Source: Medicago truncatula
Taxonomy: Eukaryota > Streptophyta > Magnoliopsida > Fabales > Fabaceae
Assembly (NCBI RefSeq): GCF_003473485.1
Contig: NC_053045.1
Span: 43,442,494-43,506,493 of the forward strand
DNA: 64,000 nucleotides
Reading direction: 5' to 3'
The translations under genes were made by a program, and so were the position numbers. Shown here piece after piece: positions 63,101-64,000 of the stretch (positions within the stretch are counted from its first letter, which is position 1; each line of letters starts with the position of its first letter). The notes beneath the pieces were generated by a model. The model was not told the origin of the DNA and made no database searches. It saw only the letters and a list, made by a program, of their open reading frames with translations.

Positions 63101-63515
63101 CTAGTACTTTTTGGAGAATTTTCAAATATGTTCTTTATAGTTAAAAACCTTTGAATGGGTCTGTATAATTTCCAAACCTTTAATCAGAGACTGGATTCAT
63201 AGACCCCACAGAGTAGATTATTGTAAACAAGGAAGTCCATTCATAGTTTTTATAACATTAGAATCCATTAGAGCATTCCTAAGAAAAATGGATCTGCAAA
63301 TCAATTTAAACTCAAAAATAATATCTGATATGTGCACACTAACCCTGACTTGTTGCAGGAGTTGCTGAACTTTGGGTAGGACTGGCAACCATGTTGCGGT
63401 TGCTTCCAGTGCCTGCAGTCACAGCATGACTAGCCAACGTACGGCAGAAACTTGCATAACGTCGCAAACGTGTAATAAAATGTGAAGCTAAATCAAGAAT
63501 TGCATCAACATAAGC
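60166..63515 (-). CDS. MED16: Mediator subunit 16 (SFR6), C-terminal part; gene runs off the right edge
   Basis: Five exons are visible (63515-63344, 62785-62277, 62105-61929, 61626-61252, 60312-60166), together 459 residues ending in a TAG stop. The family protein is about 1,270 aa, so the N-terminal two-thirds lie beyond the window. Blocks match Arabidopsis MED16/SFR6 closely: ILDLASHFITRLRRYASFCRTL, WVQGAIAKIS, FMPISINTGTFPGTPAVRL then GDCQFLHRLCQLLLFC, GSGNAGQGYTFEE, VRLHYIDGNYTVLPEVVEA, RPRGADAAGLLLRELEL, WPRKRRMSERDAAFG, GAYLGIMGSRRDVVTATWK, and a C-terminal CIRC...CPMCGGTWVRVV cysteine module. MED16 is a Mediator tail subunit needed for cold, defence and iron-deficiency gene expression. 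No defect seen in the part present. Confidence 0.97.
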
Positions 63516-64000
63516 CTGCAAAGATTAAAACAAATAAGAAACAAGAACTACAGACAATAAAATGTATAACAGCCTTCAAGAACAGTTCACAAAGAAGCAA
63601 AAAAAAAAAAAACTCTGAAGGGTTCCATCATGTATGAACACACTCAGTTAGATTCATAAGCATATTTTTTTACAAAAACATAATTAAATGCAAGCATTCT
63701 AGTGCTTCTCATGCTATATTATATACCCAAACTCGTGATTTTATTGATGTACCCTTTACTTCTAAAATGTGCTGTATTCTCGTACCGGGTACCGTACCCG
63801 CACATATGCAACATCGCTTATTATGTACTATATATCTAATTACATATGCAGCCTAAAAAATGATAAAAATTACTGAATTCATGATACTCATTCACAATAA
63901 GAAAAAGGGAAAAAACCCAAGTCCCACATTAGGGTCTGTTTGGTTCAACGGAAGGGAGGTATTTTAATAAAATATATATTTAGTTCAAAAAAGGGGAGGG
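63516..64000. other. MED16 intron, with a possible MITE end at the window edge
   Basis: No exon signal is seen. From about 63930 the text 'attagggtctgtttggttcaacggaagggagg' followed by A/T-rich DNA resembles the left end of a foldback MITE whose other end would lie past 64000. Confidence 0.4.

Overview
This window is nuclear DNA of a flowering plant, most likely a legume close to Medicago truncatula. The genes are split by GT-AG introns, the spacers are very AT-rich, and introns and spacers are full of small foldback elements. The legume call rests on the 'cataagct'-type element (four copies) and an Au-like SINE tail; I could not search to confirm the species.

Layout. 2.9-4.7 kb: a short class-B-type heat-stress transcription factor (+). 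5.6-8.8 kb: the monothiol glutaredoxin GRXS17 (-), with a foldback element lying directly upstream of its TATA box. 9.3-12.2 kb: spacer with an LTR-retrotransposon fossil. 12.3-12.9 kb: a damaged REF/SRPP (lipid-droplet-associated) paralogue (-). 13.3-18.4 kb: a MutS2 homologue with a C-terminal Smr domain (-). 18.4-20.8 kb: Helitron-like tails. 20.8-21.9 kb: an F-box/DUF295 gene with a 2-nt frame break (+). 24.6-27.3 kb: a conserved Cys-rich plant protein of unknown role (+). 28.3-34.2 kb: TFIIH subunit TFB2/p52 in 15 exons (-). 34.8 kb: tRNA-Val(UAC). 36.0-36.9 kb: a truncated CRPK1-like receptor-like kinase pseudogene (+). 38.7 kb: a MYB R2/R3 scrap. 41.2-44.5 kb: a RING E3 ligase of the AIRP2 type (-). 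49.4-50.8 kb: a TSJT1/aluminium-induced (DUF3700) protein (+). 52.1-57.7 kb: TRAPPC13 in 12 exons, one of only 15 nt (-). 60.2-63.5 kb to the right edge: the C-terminal part of Mediator subunit MED16 (-).

The genes do not form a pathway. Most are single-copy housekeeping genes (TFB2, MED16, TRAPPC13, MUTS2, GRXS17), mixed with stress-related genes (HSF, AIRP2-like, TSJT1-like) and decaying members of large families (F-box, receptor-like kinase, MYB, REF/SRPP). Exon joins were worked out by hand from splice signals, frame continuity and recalled family sequence. All complete gene models close in frame at lengths usual for their families.

I did not find a convincing undescribed biological system. 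The items most worth a second look are the frame-broken F-box gene, the REF/SRPP paralogue whose coding similarity continues past its stop, a Helitron with clean termini beside two related tails, foldback families sharing a 'ccctgtaatata' end, the element abutting the GRXS17 promoter, and an AIRP2 stop codon that overlaps a near-perfect splice donor.
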